Source of the DNA: Bartonella machadoae | GTDB lineage: Bacteria > Pseudomonadota > Alphaproteobacteria > Rhizobiales > Rhizobiaceae | Direction of reading: 5' to 3' | DNA length: 64,000 nt | NCBI RefSeq assembly: GCF_022559585.1 | Contig: NZ_CP087114.1 | Location: forward strand, 661,095 to 725,094 | Shown: one piece after another, positions 17,500-25,175 of the stretch | Layout: each line of letters begins with the position of its first letter | Numbering within the stretch: position 1 is the stretch's first letter | Program-made: the position numbers and the translations under genes | Notes under the pieces: generated by a model | The model's input: the letters and a program-made list of their open reading frames with translations, nothing else | Told to the model about the DNA's origin: nothing | The model's database searches: none

Positions 17500-18918
17500 T
17501 TATGAAAGTGCTGTTCCACCAATTGTCATATTATTAATACGTAGATGAGGTTGCCCGACGCCAACAGGAACATTTTGCCCAGCTTTTCCGCACATACCAA
17601 TACCATTATCAAGTTTACTATCATTGCCAATCATTGTGATACGTTTCATGGCATCTGGTCCATTTCCGATAAGGGTTGCTCCTTTAATAGGTGTTACAAT
17701 CTTGCCATTTTCTACTTTATACGCCTCAGTGCATTCAAAGACGAATTTTCCAGAAGTGATATCAACTTGTCCTCCACCAAATGAAACAGCGTAAATACCA
17801 TTTTTTAATGAGGACAGAATTTCTTCAGGTGTTTTATCACCTCCTAGCATGATTGTATTGGTCATCCGCGGCATTGGTGCATGTGCATAGGATTCACGCC
17901 GTCCATTTCCAGTTGGATGAACACCCATAAGTCTGGCATTTAGCCTGTCTTGCATAAAACCAATAAGTTTTCCATCTTCAATAAGTACGTTACATCCTGA
18001 AGGGGTTCCTTCATCATCGACTGTAAGTGAACCACGGCATTGGGGAATTGTACCATCATCAACAACTGTAACGCCCTTTGCAGCAACTTGTTGGCCCAAA
18101 AGTCCGGCAAAAGCAGAGGTTTTTTTGCGGTTAAAATCGCCTTCCAATCCATGTCCTACAGCTTCATGAAGCATAACACCTGGCCATCCATTAGCTAAGA
18201 CAACATCGAATGTTCCAGCTGGTGCTGCTTCTGCTTCTAAGTTTATGAGAGCCATACGCAACGCTTCATCGGCAGCTCTTTTCCAATTTTCTTCATGAAT
18301 GAATTGGCTAAATGCTTGTCGTCCACCACATCCATAGAAGCCATTTTCACGCCGATTTCCTTCAGCAGTAACGACAGATATCGAAAGTCGAACAAGAGGA
18401 CGCGTATCGCGAATCAGATGGCCATCAGCACGTAAGATTTCAACATGCTGCAATGATCCAGAAAGAGAAACTGTAACCTGATGCAATTTATTATTTTTTG
18501 CACGTAAATAGGCATCAATTTCTTGTAAAAGCATGCTTTTTTCTTCAAATGACGGAGTATCAAGGGGGTTATGTGGTTGATAAAGTTTTTTATTTGTTTG
18601 TTGAGGTGCTGCGCTATAAGGTCCTGCCTGATTATGATAGGTAACAGCTTTTGTTGCTTCACTGGCACGTTTGAGTGCTGCAGCGGATAATTCACTAGAG
18701 TGTGCATATCCAGTCGTTTCTCCTGCAACAACGCGCAGACCAAATCCCATATCCTGATGAAATGAACCATTTTTAAGCTGTCCATTATCAAACAAAAGAC
18801 TTTCGCTTTCTGTATATTCTAGGTAAAGTTCACCATCATCAGCATGATGAAGCGTTTCTTGTACAAGGGATTGTACTTTAGAGGAAGAGACATCAAAATG
18901 GTCAATGAGTGATTTCAT
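17500..18918 (-). CDS. tldD: TldD metalloprotease
   Basis: A 472-residue TldD, the catalytic partner of TldE/PmbA in the zinc protease that processes modified peptides and helps degrade CcdA in E. coli. The metal site HEAVGHGLEGD (HExxxH) is present near residue 250, followed by the conserved GTxxCRGSLTVDDEGTP-type segment. The C-terminal Gly-rich GGQVDITSGKFVF and PVGVGQPHLRI are also intact. The length is normal. In Rhizobiales tldD lies near the cytochrome oxidase genes, which fits ctaB nearby. An inverted repeat around 17436-17466 may end the transcript. Confidence 0.95.
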   Translation of the reverse strand: MKSLIDHFDVSSSKVQSLVQETLHHADDGELYLEYTESESLLFDNGQLKNGSFHQDMGFGLRVVAGETTGYAHSSELSAAALKRASEATKAVTYHNQAGPYSAAPQQTNKKLYQPHNPLDTPSFEEKSMLLQEIDAYLRAKNNKLHQVTVSLSGSLQHVEILRADGHLIRDTRPLVRLSISVVTAEGNRRENGFYGCGGRQAFSQFIHEENWKRAADEALRMALINLEAEAAPAGTFDVVLANGWPGVMLHEAVGHGLEGDFNRKKTSAFAGLLGQQVAAKGVTVVDDGTIPQCRGSLTVDDEGTPSGCNVLIEDGKLIGFMQDRLNARLMGVHPTGNGRRESYAHAPMPRMTNTIMLGGDKTPEEILSSLKNGIYAVSFGGGQVDITSGKFVFECTEAYKVENGKIVTPIKGATLIGNGPDAMKRITMIGNDSKLDNGIGMCGKAGQNVPVGVGQPHLRINNMTIGGTALS

Positions 18919-19022
18919 AATTGCTTATCCTATTTTCAGAATACTTGGAAGGTTTCCATCCATTTCTTTTTAGAGGTTGTAGAGTGGGCTACAGAAATTC
19001 AATTTTTCAATGTGCGTAAATT

Positions 19023-19565
19023 TTATTGCGTTGGTAAAGTTATATAGGCTTCACGAAGACCTTGAAGATCAAAGGTACCTCCCACAGCTTGTTCAGGAGT
19101 TGTAAAAATAAAATAGGTTGCCATTTTACCTTTTAAAAAGAGCTGTAATATGTCTTCTTTAAGAACGGCTTCAGCGATACAAGTATCACCAAGACAGCGG
19201 CGATATTCTACTCTTCCCATATTTTTATCATCAATTTTAAGTCCAACACCTGGAGGTAACTCAACGCGGATTGGAACAAAAACGCGCATTAAAGCTCCTT
19301 GATTTTTAGGGAGTTTATAAAAGGTAACACGCAGAGTAATGTCATGGCGACTTTGTGTGTGTACATTTTGTACAACTTCACACTGTATATTAGGTGTACC
19401 TAGTGGTAAAGAACACACCTTCGTCCATGCACCATAAGTTTGTGGAGCAGGAACATTTTGCACATGAGACGCCTGCGCCAGTGCATAATGGGCAGAAATA
19501 TTGCAAAGTGTATAGAGAATAATACGAACAAAGAGAGTTTTTTTTATCAATTTATAAAGTATCAC
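19023..19565 (-). CDS. IalB-family invasion-associated protein
   Basis: A 180-residue exported protein of the invasion associated locus B family (PF06776), known in Bartonella for the IalB invasion factor and common in Rhizobiales. The signal sequence covers about residues 1-31 (ending YALA). The family core follows: YGAWTKVC, IQCEVVQ, MRVFVPIRVELPPGVGLKID and RRCLGDTCIAEAVL. Four cysteines could form two disulfides. The start is GTG at 19565, with AGGA about 8 bases upstream. It follows tldD's 5' end on the same strand and may be an operon head. It is a paralogue, not the ialAB locus. Confidence 0.88.
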   Translation of the reverse strand: MILYKLIKKTLFVRIILYTLCNISAHYALAQASHVQNVPAPQTYGAWTKVCSLPLGTPNIQCEVVQNVHTQSRHDITLRVTFYKLPKNQGALMRVFVPIRVELPPGVGLKIDDKNMGRVEYRRCLGDTCIAEAVLKEDILQLFLKGKMATYFIFTTPEQAVGGTFDLQGLREAYITLPTQ

Positions 19566-19949
19566 AGAAAATCCTAACTATCTCATTAATATGCGTAGCT
19601 TTGTATAAAAAAGAATTCTCAAGCCAAAATTATAACACAAACCATTATCTTCCCAAACAGATTAATTTATATCAACAAAACAAAAGTAGAAAAAAGAGTG
19701 TATCATAGAGGACAAGGCTTTTAGCGTTTGCTTTATGATGTTTGGTATATGTATATAGTGTATTAATTGTGTGAGAAATAATGTGTTGCAAAAAAATATT
19801 ACAAATATTGCAAGCTGTTTTTTGGGAAGAGGAGAGGTGGAGAGGTATTGTATATGTTTTCAAAAATGATGTGCTATTCGCTGGTTTTTCCCTTATACAA
19901 GACAATATTTGTTTGTGGATGACAAAAATGGAAAAGGTTTTTGATTGGA
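19566..19949. other. Divergent intergenic, IalB-family gene to ctaB
   Basis: About 380 bases carrying two divergent promoters. In many Rhizobiales ctaC and ctaD sit between tldD and ctaB; here nothing of them remains that I can see. The 68-codon plus frame at 19781-19987 runs through into the ctaB start in another frame and is not supported. Confidence 0.5.
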
Positions 19950-20885
19950 ATGTCTGTTTCAAGAGAATTATCGGCGGCAAGTGGTAAATCAATCCCGCCC
20001 AAACCCAGTATTGGTGATTATATTACGTTATTAAAACCACGGGTTATGTCACTTGTCGTATTTACCGCTCTCGTTGGACTGGTTGTATCGCCAGTTTCGA
20101 TTAGTCCATTGTGTGGTTTTTTAGCAATTTTGTGTATCGCCGTAGGGGGAGGAAGTGCGGGAGCGCTTAATATGTGGTATGATGCTGATATTGATGCAGT
20201 AATGGAACGCACCAAAAGTCGTCCTATTCCTACCGGTAAAATCAGCGCCAAGAAGGCATTTATTTTTGGTATGACCCTTTCTGTGCTTTCTGTAGTGATT
20301 ATGGGAATTTTCATTAATTGGTTTGCAGCACTTTTTCTTGCGTTCACGATTTTCTTTTATGTCGTTATCTATACAATTTGGCTAAAGCGGATAACACCAC
20401 AAAATATTGTGATTGGTGGAGCATCAGGTGCTTTCCCACCAATGATTGGATGGGCTGCAACAACGGGTACAGTGAGTATTGAGAGTTTTGTTTTATTTTT
20501 AATCATTTTTATGTGGACTCCGCCACATTTTTGGTCTCTTTCTCTATTTTCATCTCTTGATTATGATGTAGCGGGTATTCCTATGATGCCTAATGTACGG
20601 GGCGTGTATGCAACAAAAAAACAGATCTTGTTTTATACTATTTTGATGGCAATATGCGCAGCGGGACCTTTTATTATTGGTTTTGCAGGAATTTTCTATG
20701 GTATTTTTTCAACAGTTTTGAGCATTATTTTTATTTATTTTTCTTATCAATTGTGGAAAGCTGGTACACATGATGCAACGATTTTGATGGCAAGAAAAAC
20801 ATTTTTCTTTTCGTTATTTTATTTGGCCGCTATATTCGGAATTCTTTTAATTGAAACCTTAGTTTGGCATTTTTTTGCCTTCTAG
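19950..20885 (+). CDS. ctaB: Protoheme IX farnesyltransferase (heme O synthase)
   Basis: UbiA-family prenyltransferase that adds farnesyl to heme b to make heme O for terminal oxidases. About 311 residues from the ATG at 19950; a TTG at 19941 gives a three-residue longer frame. Prenyl-diphosphate binding motifs are NMWYDADIDAVMERT (DxxxD) and DYDVAGIPMMPN. Seven to nine membrane spans are visible, including the LLKPRVMSLVVFTALVGL entry helix. The gene is alone; ispH follows after 200 bases on the same strand. No oxidase structural genes are nearby in the window. Confidence 0.93.
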   Translation: MSVSRELSAASGKSIPPKPSIGDYITLLKPRVMSLVVFTALVGLVVSPVSISPLCGFLAILCIAVGGGSAGALNMWYDADIDAVMERTKSRPIPTGKISAKKAFIFGMTLSVLSVVIMGIFINWFAALFLAFTIFFYVVIYTIWLKRITPQNIVIGGASGAFPPMIGWAATTGTVSIESFVLFLIIFMWTPPHFWSLSLFSSLDYDVAGIPMMPNVRGVYATKKQILFYTILMAICAAGPFIIGFAGIFYGIFSTVLSIIFIYFSYQLWKAGTHDATILMARKTFFFSLFYLAAIFGILLIETLVWHFFAF

Positions 20886-21086
20886 AAGAGCAAAATGAAA
20901 AAAGTGAATAAAAAACAACTTTGCCTAAAAAATATATGATAAAAGAGCATCAGATATAAGTGCTATCCTAAGAGAAGGTAGTCTTTCTCCATTTTTTTCT
21001 TTATACCGTTTATATCGTATATAACAATAGTCTATGCGATAACCTGTTTGAAACTGTGGTAAAATTATAGATATTAAGGATGGTTT

Positions 21087-22136
21087 ATGTCTTTACTTCC
21101 TCCTTTAACAATACGTCTTTGTGGTCCACGTGGATTTTGCGCAGGGGTTGATCGTGCTATTCAAATTGTTCTTCTTGCGTTAAAAAAATATGGTGCTCCA
21201 GTGTATGTTCGTCATGAAATTGTTCACAACCGCCACGTCGTTGAAGGATTGCAGCAACGGGGAGCTGTTTTTGTTGAAGAACTTGATGAGATTCCAGAAA
21301 AACATCGACATCAACCCGTTGTATTTTCTGCCCATGGTGTGCCAAAATCCGTATCAGAAGAGGCACGACGCTATAATTTGTTTTATCTCGATGCAACATG
21401 CCCGTTGGTTTCTAAGGTTCATAAGCAGGCGATACGGCATCAACGGCATGGCCGTCATGTTATATTAATTGGTCATTCGGGTCATCCTGAGGTGATAGGA
21501 ACAATGGGACAGCTTGAAGAGGGAGCTGTAACATTAATTGAAACAATTGAAGATGCTTTACATTATCAGCCAAAGGATCCGGATAAATTAGGATTTGTGA
21601 CGCAAACAACACTTTCTGTTGGAGATACGGCAGAGATTTTGGATGTGCTACAACGACGTTTTCCTGCGTTAGAAGCTCCAGCGGCTGAATCAATTTGTTA
21701 TGCTACAACGAATCGACAAGATGCAGTTAAGGCAGCGGCAATGGGAAGCGATTTATTTTTGATCGTTGGCGCACCAAATTCCTCTAATTCGCGACGCTTA
21801 GTCGAGGTTGCTGAAAGGTTTGGTGCGCAGAAAGCTGTTTTGGTTCAGCGGGTTGATGAAATTGATTTTGATCATTTGGGTGCTCTTTCTGTTGTAAGTC
21901 TTTCAGCAGGAGCTTCTGCCCCTGAAATTATTATTGATGAAATCATTTCAGCCTTTCGTGCACGCTATAATGTTACGATAGAATTGGCTGAAACAGTGGT
22001 GGAAACGGAAAAATTTTTGGTGAGTCGCGAATTACGTGATGTCATTTTAACACCTCAAGATCTGGCTTTTGTTAATGGCCGAGCTGAGACACCGAAAAAT
22101 GGCAATGAGAATACGCCTATAACGAAAGTAGAATAA
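21087..22136 (+). CDS. ispH: 4-hydroxy-3-methylbut-2-enyl diphosphate reductase
   Basis: IspH (LytB), the last enzyme of the MEP isoprenoid pathway, an Fe-S reductase producing IPP and DMAPP. The three cluster cysteines are in GFCAGVDRA (residue 18), DATCPLV (about 102) and ESICYATTNRQ (about 205). HIV/HGVP and the SNSRRLVEVA substrate loop are intact. The 349-residue length includes a short polar C-terminal extension. The stop overlaps the first base of thrB (TAATGG), so the two are translationally linked. Confidence 0.96.
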   Translation: MSLLPPLTIRLCGPRGFCAGVDRAIQIVLLALKKYGAPVYVRHEIVHNRHVVEGLQQRGAVFVEELDEIPEKHRHQPVVFSAHGVPKSVSEEARRYNLFYLDATCPLVSKVHKQAIRHQRHGRHVILIGHSGHPEVIGTMGQLEEGAVTLIETIEDALHYQPKDPDKLGFVTQTTLSVGDTAEILDVLQRRFPALEAPAAESICYATTNRQDAVKAAAMGSDLFLIVGAPNSSNSRRLVEVAERFGAQKAVLVQRVDEIDFDHLGALSVVSLSAGASAPEIIIDEIISAFRARYNVTIELAETVVETEKFLVSRELRDVILTPQDLAFVNGRAETPKNGNENTPITKVE

Positions 22137-23095
22137 TGGCAGTTTATACAAATATTCATCCCGATGATTTAAAGGCATTTTTGTCACGCTATTCGATAGG
22201 TTCACTTTTATCCTATCAAGGTATTGCGGAAGGGATCGAAAATTCTAATTTCATGCTGTATACGACAGAAGGGAGGTTTGTTCTAACACTTTATGAAAAA
22301 CGTATTTCAAGAGATGATTTGCCTTTTTTTTGCAGTCTTATGCAGCATTTAAGGAAGTGTGGAATTTCTTGCCCTCAACCCGTTGTGCAAAATGATGGTA
22401 CAATGATTGGTGAATTAGCAGGGCGCCCTGCTGCTATTATTACATTTTTGGAGGGAATGTGGATTCGTCAGCCCGATATATGTCATTGTGGCGAGGTAGG
22501 AACGCGTTTAGCACAATTGCATTTAGCAGGACAGAGTTTTACCATGAGCCGTAAAAATACTCTTTCTATTATGGATTGGACACTATTATGGGAGCAGTGC
22601 AAAAAGAGCAAAGATAAGTTGTTAAAAGAATTTGAGCAAAAAATTAATAGAGAATTGTCTTTTTTACAAGAAAATTGGCCATCAAATTTACCAACAGGGA
22701 TTATTCACGCTGATTTATTTAATGATAATGTATTTTTTTTAAATCATCATCTTTCTGGTATTATAGACTTCTATTTTGCGTGCAATGATTTTTTGGCTTA
22801 TGATTTAGCTATCTGTTTAAATGCTTGGTGTTTTGAACAGGACCATTCCTATAATATTTTCAAAGCACGGAGCTTATTGGAGAATTATCAAAAAATAAGA
22901 TCCTTAATACCTTTAGAAATGAAAGCTATGATTTTATTAGCGCGTGGTGCTTCTTTACGTTTTTTACTCACACGCCTTTATGATTGGTTTAATACACCGT
23001 CAGAGAGCTTAGTTGTAAAAAAAGATCCATGGGAATATTGGCATAAGCTTTGTTTTTTCAGTAATGTAGGTTCTCTGGATGAACTAGGTTTGTAA
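22136..23095 (+). CDS. thrB: Homoserine kinase (ThrB, choline-kinase fold)
   Basis: A 319-residue homoserine kinase of the ThrB/aminoglycoside-phosphotransferase fold used by alphaproteobacteria. It phosphorylates homoserine for threonine synthase (thrC lies at 29.9 kb). The catalytic loop is [12 protein letters not shown] and the metal-binding DFYFA follows. The N-terminal [15 protein letters not shown] is the nucleotide-binding region. It forms an operon with ispH upstream and rnhA five bases downstream. That order (ispH-thrB-rnhA) is common in Rhizobiales. Confidence 0.94.
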   Translation: MAVYTNIHPDDLKAFLSRYSIGSLLSYQGIAEGIENSNFMLYTTEGRFVLTLYEKRISRDDLPFFCSLMQHLRKCGISCPQPVVQNDGTMIGELAGRPAAIITFLEGMWIRQPDICHCGEVGTRLAQLHLAGQSFTMSRKNTLSIMDWTLLWEQCKKSKDKLLKEFEQKINRELSFLQENWPSNLPTGIIHADLFNDNVFFLNHHLSGIIDFYFACNDFLAYDLAICLNAWCFEQDHSYNIFKARSLLENYQKIRSLIPLEMKAMILLARGASLRFLLTRLYDWFNTPSESLVVKKDPWEYWHKLCFFSNVGSLDELGL

Positions 23096-23100
23096 ATTGT

Positions 23101-23568
23101 ATGTTAAATCAACAAAAAGTCGTTGAAATTTATACAGATGGTGCCTGTTCTGGTAATCCTGGGGTTGGAGGGTGGGGAGCAATTTTACGCTGGAATGGTC
23201 ATGAACGTGAACTTTATGGTGGAGAAGTGCAAACAACCAACAATCAAATGGAACTGATGGCAGCCATTTATGCGCTGAAGGCGCTTAAAGAATCGTGTTC
23301 TGTCGATCTTTATACGGACTCAGGTTATGTCCGCAACGGAATCTCTATGTGGCTTGCAAGATGGAAAAAGAATAATTGGTGTACTGCGTCAAAAAGTCCT
23401 GTAAAAAATAGAGAATTATGGCAGGCTCTTGAAGAGGCTTGTTCTCATCATACCGTCAGATGGCATTGGGTAAAAGGACACGCAGGACACCCCGATAATG
23501 AACGGGCAGATGCTCTCGCTCGGAAAGCAATTACTGAATATCGCCAAAATGGATGTTTTGAAAAATAA
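23101..23568 (+). CDS. rnhA: Ribonuclease HI
   Basis: A 155-residue RNase HI that removes RNA from RNA-DNA hybrids. All four catalytic acids are visible: Asp in [11 protein letters not shown], Glu in NNQMELMA, Asp in YTDSGYV and Asp in [12 protein letters not shown]. The basic loop (LARWKKNNW) is also present. It is the third gene of the ispH operon. There is no clear U-tract terminator after it; the downstream gene is convergent. Confidence 0.96.
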   Translation: MLNQQKVVEIYTDGACSGNPGVGGWGAILRWNGHERELYGGEVQTTNNQMELMAAIYALKALKESCSVDLYTDSGYVRNGISMWLARWKKNNWCTASKSPVKNRELWQALEEACSHHTVRWHWVKGHAGHPDNERADALARKAITEYRQNGCFEK

Positions 23569-23618
23569 TCCTTTTTATAAATCTTTCTCTTTTGTTACGG
23601 GATTATCAGAAGAGATGG

Positions 23619-24473
23619 TTATTGATAAAGTGTAAATGTACCACTTAAAGCATGGCTTTTAAAGGAAACTGTATAAAAAATAGTATGGTTTTCTTCATTT
23701 GGTATGAAATAAATTGGAGCACTAAAGAGTATATAGTTGGCGCTCTCACGTACTTTTTTTGCTGGTCCAATTTGCATGTCTCCTCCATCTAAAAAGAGAG
23801 AGTGAAGGGGAGTTGCATCGTTATTTTGTATTTTGATAAAGAGGGTATTTATCTTTTTTTCAGCGCTTATTTTTATTTCATGATGCGTTGTACGGGGTAA
23901 GGCATCTTGAGCTGCCTTTAACAAGGACAAAGGAAGACGCTGTTTTTTTTGAATGGATGGAGAAAAATCAAAGTTAACAGTAAATGGCAGGCAGATTTTG
24001 TAACACAATCCAACAGTTAAAGTGCCACTTAAATTGTTAGTTAAACCGGAAAGAGTAAAGGGTAATACGACTTTATCTTTGTAGCCAAAAGACCAATCAT
24101 TTTCTGTTTCATAGAGTTGTGGTGTAGGATAAAAGATTTCATAAGAGACTTGTTGATTGAAGTTAAAAAATGCTGCTATGCCTGAATACCCTGGATTGCG
24201 CCAATAGGTCTTCCAGTTTGGTTTAAGAACAATTTCAATCATACCCTCTCTTATTCCAGAGGGAGATGGTTCGGTAAGAGCCAATCTGATACGTCCACCC
24301 TCTGATTCATACCAAGATGTTGCAAAAAGATCTGAGTTTGGTTTTGTTTGAGCGCTGACAGAGAAATTAAGTAATTCTAAAATGATGAATGTTAAACTTA
24401 CAGTAACTAACAGTCTTTTATAAAGAGCAATTACGCTATTTTGTGAACTTATAAATGTTTGGATTTTTTTCAT
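23619..24473 (-). CDS. Periplasmic DsbD-alpha domain protein
   Basis: A 284-residue exported protein matching the N-terminal (alpha) domain of DsbD/ScsB, which passes electrons from the cytoplasm to periplasmic partners. The N-terminal hydrophobic segment (about residues 20-42) is a signal peptide or anchor. The core includes PNWKTYWRNPGYSG and VGLCYKICLPF, whose CxxxC pair is the family's redox cysteine pair. There is no membrane electron-transfer domain in this gene, so a separate partner is needed. It is divergent from yqgE. Confidence 0.8.
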   Translation of the reverse strand: MKKIQTFISSQNSVIALYKRLLVTVSLTFIILELLNFSVSAQTKPNSDLFATSWYESEGGRIRLALTEPSPSGIREGMIEIVLKPNWKTYWRNPGYSGIAAFFNFNQQVSYEIFYPTPQLYETENDWSFGYKDKVVLPFTLSGLTNNLSGTLTVGLCYKICLPFTVNFDFSPSIQKKQRLPLSLLKAAQDALPRTTHHEIKISAEKKINTLFIKIQNNDATPLHSLFLDGGDMQIGPAKKVRESANYILFSAPIYFIPNEENHTIFYTVSFKSHALSGTFTLYQ

Positions 24474-24544
24474 TGGAACTTTATTTTCCTGTTGTACTAA
24501 CTAAAGTGAATTTTATCATGTAAATTACGGAGAATAACAGATTG

Positions 24545-25129
24545 ATGAAGCAGTGTAATGGTTTTTTGGGGGGACAGTTGCTCATAGCAATGCCCGGAAT
24601 GAATGACAAACGCTTTATGCGTTCTGTTATTTATATTTGCGCGCATTCTGATGCTGGTGCTATGGGGATTATTCTCAATCAACTGCACCATATTGATTTT
24701 CCAGAACTTTTGCTTCACCTTGGCGTCATAGACAGTGACAAAAAAAAATGCCTTTCTGAACCGATAAAAAAGTTTCCAGTACGCTATGGTGGGCCTGTAG
24801 ATCCTTCACGGGGTTTTGTCCTGCATTCAGATGATTATGCTTGTAAAGAAACCGTTCTTATTGCAGATAAAATCTGTTTTACTGCGACGATTGATATCTT
24901 AAAAGCGATGAGTTGTGAACAAGGTCCACAATATGCATTGATTGCGTTAGGCTATGCTGGATGGAAAGCTGGGCAACTCGAGGCAGAAATTTCTACGAAT
25001 GGTTGGTTAATTAGCTCCACATCGCCTAGTTTTCTTTTTGAAAGCAATTTAAGCCGCAAATATGATGAGAGTTTAATTCGCATGGGAATCAACCCAACTT
25101 ATCTCGCTTCTGAAATGGGGCACGCGTAG
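24545..25129 (+). CDS. yqgE: YqgE/AlgH family protein (UPF0301)
   Basis: A 194-residue conserved protein. Family landmarks are [53 protein letters not shown] and [16 protein letters not shown]. The start is the ATG at 24545 rather than the TTG at 24542. Despite its wide occurrence, the biochemical role is not settled. It stands alone between divergent and convergent neighbours. Confidence 0.93.
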   Translation: MKQCNGFLGGQLLIAMPGMNDKRFMRSVIYICAHSDAGAMGIILNQLHHIDFPELLLHLGVIDSDKKKCLSEPIKKFPVRYGGPVDPSRGFVLHSDDYACKETVLIADKICFTATIDILKAMSCEQGPQYALIALGYAGWKAGQLEAEISTNGWLISSTSPSFLFESNLSRKYDESLIRMGINPTYLASEMGHA

Positions 25130-25175
25130 AGTTTCATTCTTTTTCAAGTGTTTTTGATTTTATAGAATAGTCTAT

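Noticed and set aside
19781..19987. Short plus-strand gene upstream of ctaB
   Set aside because: It overlaps the ctaB start in another frame and has no signal, domain or ribosome site.
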